Below, piece after piece: positions 61,722 to 64,000 of a stretch of 64,000 nucleotides of DNA. The notes beneath the pieces are model-generated. The model searched no databases. It was not told where the DNA came from and was given only the letters and a program-made list of their open reading frames with translations. The stretch covers positions 216,230 to 280,229 of the forward strand of contig JAHLLI010000004.1 of the NCBI GenBank assembly GCA_020444245.1, in the 5' to 3' direction. The stretch is from Actinomycetales bacterium. Lineage in GTDB: Bacteria; Actinomycetota; Actinomycetes; Actinomycetales; Cellulomonadaceae. A program made the translations under genes and the position numbers. Numbering within the stretch: position 1 is the first letter of the stretch; each line of letters starts with the position of its first letter.

Positions 61722-62369
61722 ATGTTCCTCTCCGGCGAACAGACGCAGGCTGCCGCAACCCTCAGCGCGAGCCAGGTGCTCCTCGTATCCGTGCCGTCAC
61801 TCATCGCGCTCATCGGGGTTCTTCTCAGTTCCATTTACGGCGGCAGGACCGCGGCGCGGGCCGAGGAACGGCGCGCGAAGGCGGCAATTGATGCCGAGGA
61901 CCGACGCGCTCAGGCAACCATCGACGCCGAGGACCGGCGACACGAACACGCCATAGCCCTTGAGCGACAGAGGATCACCACCGCGTCGCGCCATGGACTC
62001 TATGCCAGGATCGAGAGTGCACGGCGCGCAGTGATGAGCGCAGCTCTGGAGCTGTGGCTGCCGCCACTGAAGCCGCACGACTGGTACGCCTCTGGAAAGG
62101 CCGAACGAGACGTCGAAGCGTTCTTTTCGGTGTACGAGGCGCTTGCGGAGGTCAACGACGAAGCGTCACTCTATGGAAGCCAAGCCGTGAGTGAGGCCTG
62201 CAACAAGGTCTACTTCGCGGCCAACGGCGTGTTCTTGGACGCGAACACGATGTTGGAGAAGGGCACTGTCGACGCGATCAACGACGTGCAGAACCGCCTT
62301 CAAGTGCTTAATGCCGAGTGCAACCGACTCCTCACGGCCATGCGGACCGAGGTCGGCTCAGGCGGATAG
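61722..62369 (+). CDS. membrane-anchored coiled-coil protein, unknown
   Basis: A 215-residue protein. One N-terminal membrane helix (about 18-40, VLLVSVPSLIALIGVLLSSI) is followed by three 11-residue repeats (AKAAIDAEDRR, AQATIDAEDRR, HEHAIALERQR at about 52-84). The remainder is a soluble helical domain. The repeats predict a coiled coil standing off the membrane. The function is unknown. It is divergent from the three-helix protein, so joint function is possible. 62370-62560 holds nothing I can support. Confidence 0.75.
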   Translation: MFLSGEQTQAAATLSASQVLLVSVPSLIALIGVLLSSIYGGRTAARAEERRAKAAIDAEDRRAQATIDAEDRRHEHAIALERQRITTASRHGLYARIESARRAVMSAALELWLPPLKPHDWYASGKAERDVEAFFSVYEALAEVNDEASLYGSQAVSEACNKVYFAANGVFLDANTMLEKGTVDAINDVQNRLQVLNAECNRLLTAMRTEVGSGG

Positions 62370-62560
62370 CGTCAAGGATGGACGCGGGCCGTTGCCGAGG
62401 CAGAGGGCCGCCTGGCGGTTCGGTAGCCGGCGCTCGGGTCCAGTCATGCGCCGCGATCGTGCCGGGAGCGACAGGCCGCAGCCGGCCATCCGCTAACTGC
62501 GGCGGGTGGCGCGTCCGCCGGTGAGCGGTGCTAGTACGCGTCGGCCGCTCTCGGTGGCCG

Positions 62561-63466
62561 CTATCGACCGTTCGGATCACGGTCAGGGCGGGCAATCGTC
62601 TCGCCGGTCCGGGGGGTGGGCTGGTCCGGAACGGACCGTGGGAGGTTCGCGGCAACCGCTCTCAGGGCGGCGTTGCCGATTGCCTCGTAGTCGTGCCCGG
62701 CGAGTGATATGTACCGAAGCACGGTTCGCAGCGCCAACGCCGACGCGAATCTTACGGTTGCGGAGACGGTCCCTGGCTCCGGCTGGCGGACCGTTCGGAA
62801 TCGTCCGGGCGCGTACTCGGAGCCGACCGTGACTTGGTGGGTTGCCTCGATGAACCACGCTTTCCCGTGCGCACCGGCCGACGCGGTGCGCCACAGGATC
62901 TCCGCGTCGTCGGGTGTCAACCCTCCGATTCGCGCGACCGCGCGAACCATGTCCAGGTAGCTCGGGGCGCGCTGCACCGTGTCGCCTGCGCGTCGTCGGA
63001 TGTGTTCGATGCGATTGTCGACTTCCTGAGGGTCGGCGCCAGGCGTCTTCGCGGCAGTCTTGCGCATCTCTTCGAGGTTCCCGATGAGTAGCCGCAGGTG
63101 TCGCCGGACCCTCTCCGTTGACGCTTCGGGCTCCAGCACCCATGCAGCCTGCGAGGCGCTCTCGATGGCAGCTCGGGCTAGCGCGAAGTATGGCCGTGGC
63201 GGGTTGGCAACAGTCGAGCCGTTGACGAAGACCATCGGGGCCACGGCGTTCGACCACATGGACAGGTGATCGAGCGCTGCATCGAGGAAGCCCCTCGTGG
63301 CGTCCGACAGGTACTCGGACGGGAAGGTGGCGTCGTCCGCCGCGAGCGGACTCCCTGCGACAGGGTCACCCGTGGCGGCAAGTGCCCGTTCCGGCATCCG
63401 AGAGCGAGTCACCGACTCCACCCATGACTGACTGTCCGAAGACCCGACAGGGAACGGTGGCTTCAT
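62561..63466 (-). CDS. helical protein of unknown function
   Basis: A 301-residue protein, mostly alpha-helical. A central YFALARAAIESASQAAWVLEP helix followed by RVRRHLRLLIGNLEEMRK resembles HEPN/DUF5677-like helical folds, but I cannot confirm that. A conserved-looking WRTASAGAHGKAW segment lies around 200. I chose ATG 63466; GTG 63472 is 6 nt upstream and no clear ribosome site precedes either. Codon use looks less GC-biased than in the core. Confidence 0.65.
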   Translation of the reverse strand: MKPPFPVGSSDSQSWVESVTRSRMPERALAATGDPVAGSPLAADDATFPSEYLSDATRGFLDAALDHLSMWSNAVAPMVFVNGSTVANPPRPYFALARAAIESASQAAWVLEPEASTERVRRHLRLLIGNLEEMRKTAAKTPGADPQEVDNRIEHIRRRAGDTVQRAPSYLDMVRAVARIGGLTPDDAEILWRTASAGAHGKAWFIEATHQVTVGSEYAPGRFRTVRQPEPGTVSATVRFASALALRTVLRYISLAGHDYEAIGNAALRAVAANLPRSVPDQPTPRTGETIARPDRDPNGR

Positions 63467-63515
63467 CGTCACGCTGGCAGGCTACGGCGTGCACCTCGTG
63501 CTGCACGGCGACGTT

Positions 63516-63945
63516 CTAGATGAAGTCGGCGCGCCCGGGCTCACTCCCTAGCGACGGGCTGAACCCGATCGAGTCGGAGGCCATCAGGACCGCACGGGCC
63601 ACCCGGGCCGGGTGACTAACCGTCGGCACCCTTCCGTGCAGCAGATCCAAGTCATCCACGCCGTCGATGTGAGGGATGTGAGGGGCTACTCGTCGCCCGC
63701 TGGTCTGAACCACGGCTGGCCGTCGAACTCGCGGTCTTCGCCCGACATGGCAACGGTCACGAGCGTTGGCTCGGGCAGCTCCTCGGGGACGAACCTCTCG
63801 TCCTCGGGGTGGTGGAACAACCACTCGCTCGCGTTCACGACCGTGTGGAAGTTGAAGAACTTCTCCAGTTTCGTCGTACCGAGCTGAGTAGTGTCGGCTC
63901 GCCCCTGGTGGACCTCCTCAACCGGAATGGCCAAGTCGATCAGTG
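63516..63945 (-). pseudogene. broken unknown gene (5'-cut and probably frameshifted)
   Basis: Two protein-like segments lie in adjacent frames. The first (63686-63945) reads ...LEKFFNFHTVVNASEWLFHHPED... and has no ATG or GTG before the frame runs into the IS-like end, only a TTG at 63934 without a ribosome site. It stops at 63686, exactly where a second frame continues with VAPHIPHIDGVDDLDLLHG to a stop at 63516. One frameshift would join them. An intact short gene starting at TTG cannot be excluded. Confidence 0.4.
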
Positions 63946-64000
63946 TGAGCCGTCCCGGCGTGTCCGGAGACTCCGAACCTTGGAAGGATCGGAGTTATGG
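63946..64000 (+). mobile_element. probable left end of an IS3-family insertion sequence
   Basis: TGAGCCGTCCCGG resembles IS3-family terminal repeats, which begin with TGA. GGAAGGATCGGAGTT then leads to an ATG at 63997, the last bases of the window, as expected for the first transposase frame. It coincides with the point where the neighbouring gene loses its start. Judged from memory of IS ends; only 55 bp are visible. Confidence 0.4.

Larger units (their letters stand above)
45047..64000. mobile_element. genomic island at tRNA-Pro (right end outside the window)
   Basis: After the tRNA the gene content changes from core to accessory: a Wadjet operon, a MobF relaxase, unknown proteins and IS remnants. 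Gene density also drops. No integrase, excisionase, coupling protein or secretion genes are visible, and I found no second copy of the tRNA 3' end that would serve as attR. The island call rests on the tRNA edge plus content; the exact ends are inferred. Confidence 0.6.

Overview
The window is very GC-rich chromosomal DNA from an actinobacterium. RbpA, WhiA, OpcA, the xerD-parA-scpAB block, many GTG starts and several apparently leaderless genes point to the Micrococcales. The fused double-domain phosphofructokinase and overall gene content make a Cellulomonas-like organism my best guess. That assignment is inference from family knowledge; no comparison was run.

Positions 1 to about 44970 are an ordinary, densely packed core chromosome: the 3' end of polA, a methyltransferase, a membrane protein, a fused pfk, rpsA, gnd, coaE-pcp, uvrB, terC (behind a yybP-ykoY-type manganese riboswitch), uvrA (behind a probable LexA box), an OsmC protein, uvrC, rapZ-yvcK-whiA, the lower-glycolysis run gap-pgk-tpiA-secG-rbpA, hypAB, a pentose-phosphate operon on the minus strand (tkt, tal, zwf, opcA, pgl), ctaB, and the long run xerD-parA-scpA-scpB-rluB-tyrA-cmk-plsC-der. 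Most neighbours overlap by 1 to 8 nt, so translational coupling is the rule. Carbon metabolism is unusually concentrated here: pfk, gap, pgk, tpiA and the whole oxidative and non-oxidative pentose-phosphate set lie within about 32 kb.

At 44973-45046 there is a tRNA-Pro(GGG) followed by a hairpin terminator. Everything from there to the right edge looks like an accessory island. Its first cargo is a complete four-gene JetABCD (Wadjet) anti-plasmid operon of the DUF2397/DUF2398 branch. Next comes a mobilisation module: two unknown minus-strand genes, a third small unknown gene, a MobF relaxase-helicase and a DUF4913-like protein. The three promoters of this module share one motif, a perfect 20-bp copy at two of them and a 13-bp core at the third, in the same orientation relative to each gene. 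No integrase, coupling protein or type IV secretion gene is visible, so the element is either mobilisable only or continues past the window.

The last 3.6 kb is sparse and less uniform in composition. It holds a three-transmembrane protein followed by three tandem microproteins (41, 38 and 32 aa) that share a Lys-Pro-x-x-Pro-Pro-Pro-Val-basic motif, a divergent membrane-anchored coiled-coil protein, a helical unknown, and a broken gene that appears cut by the left end of an IS3-like element at about 63946. The best candidates for something undescribed are the microprotein operon and the shared-motif mobilisation module that travels with Wadjet.
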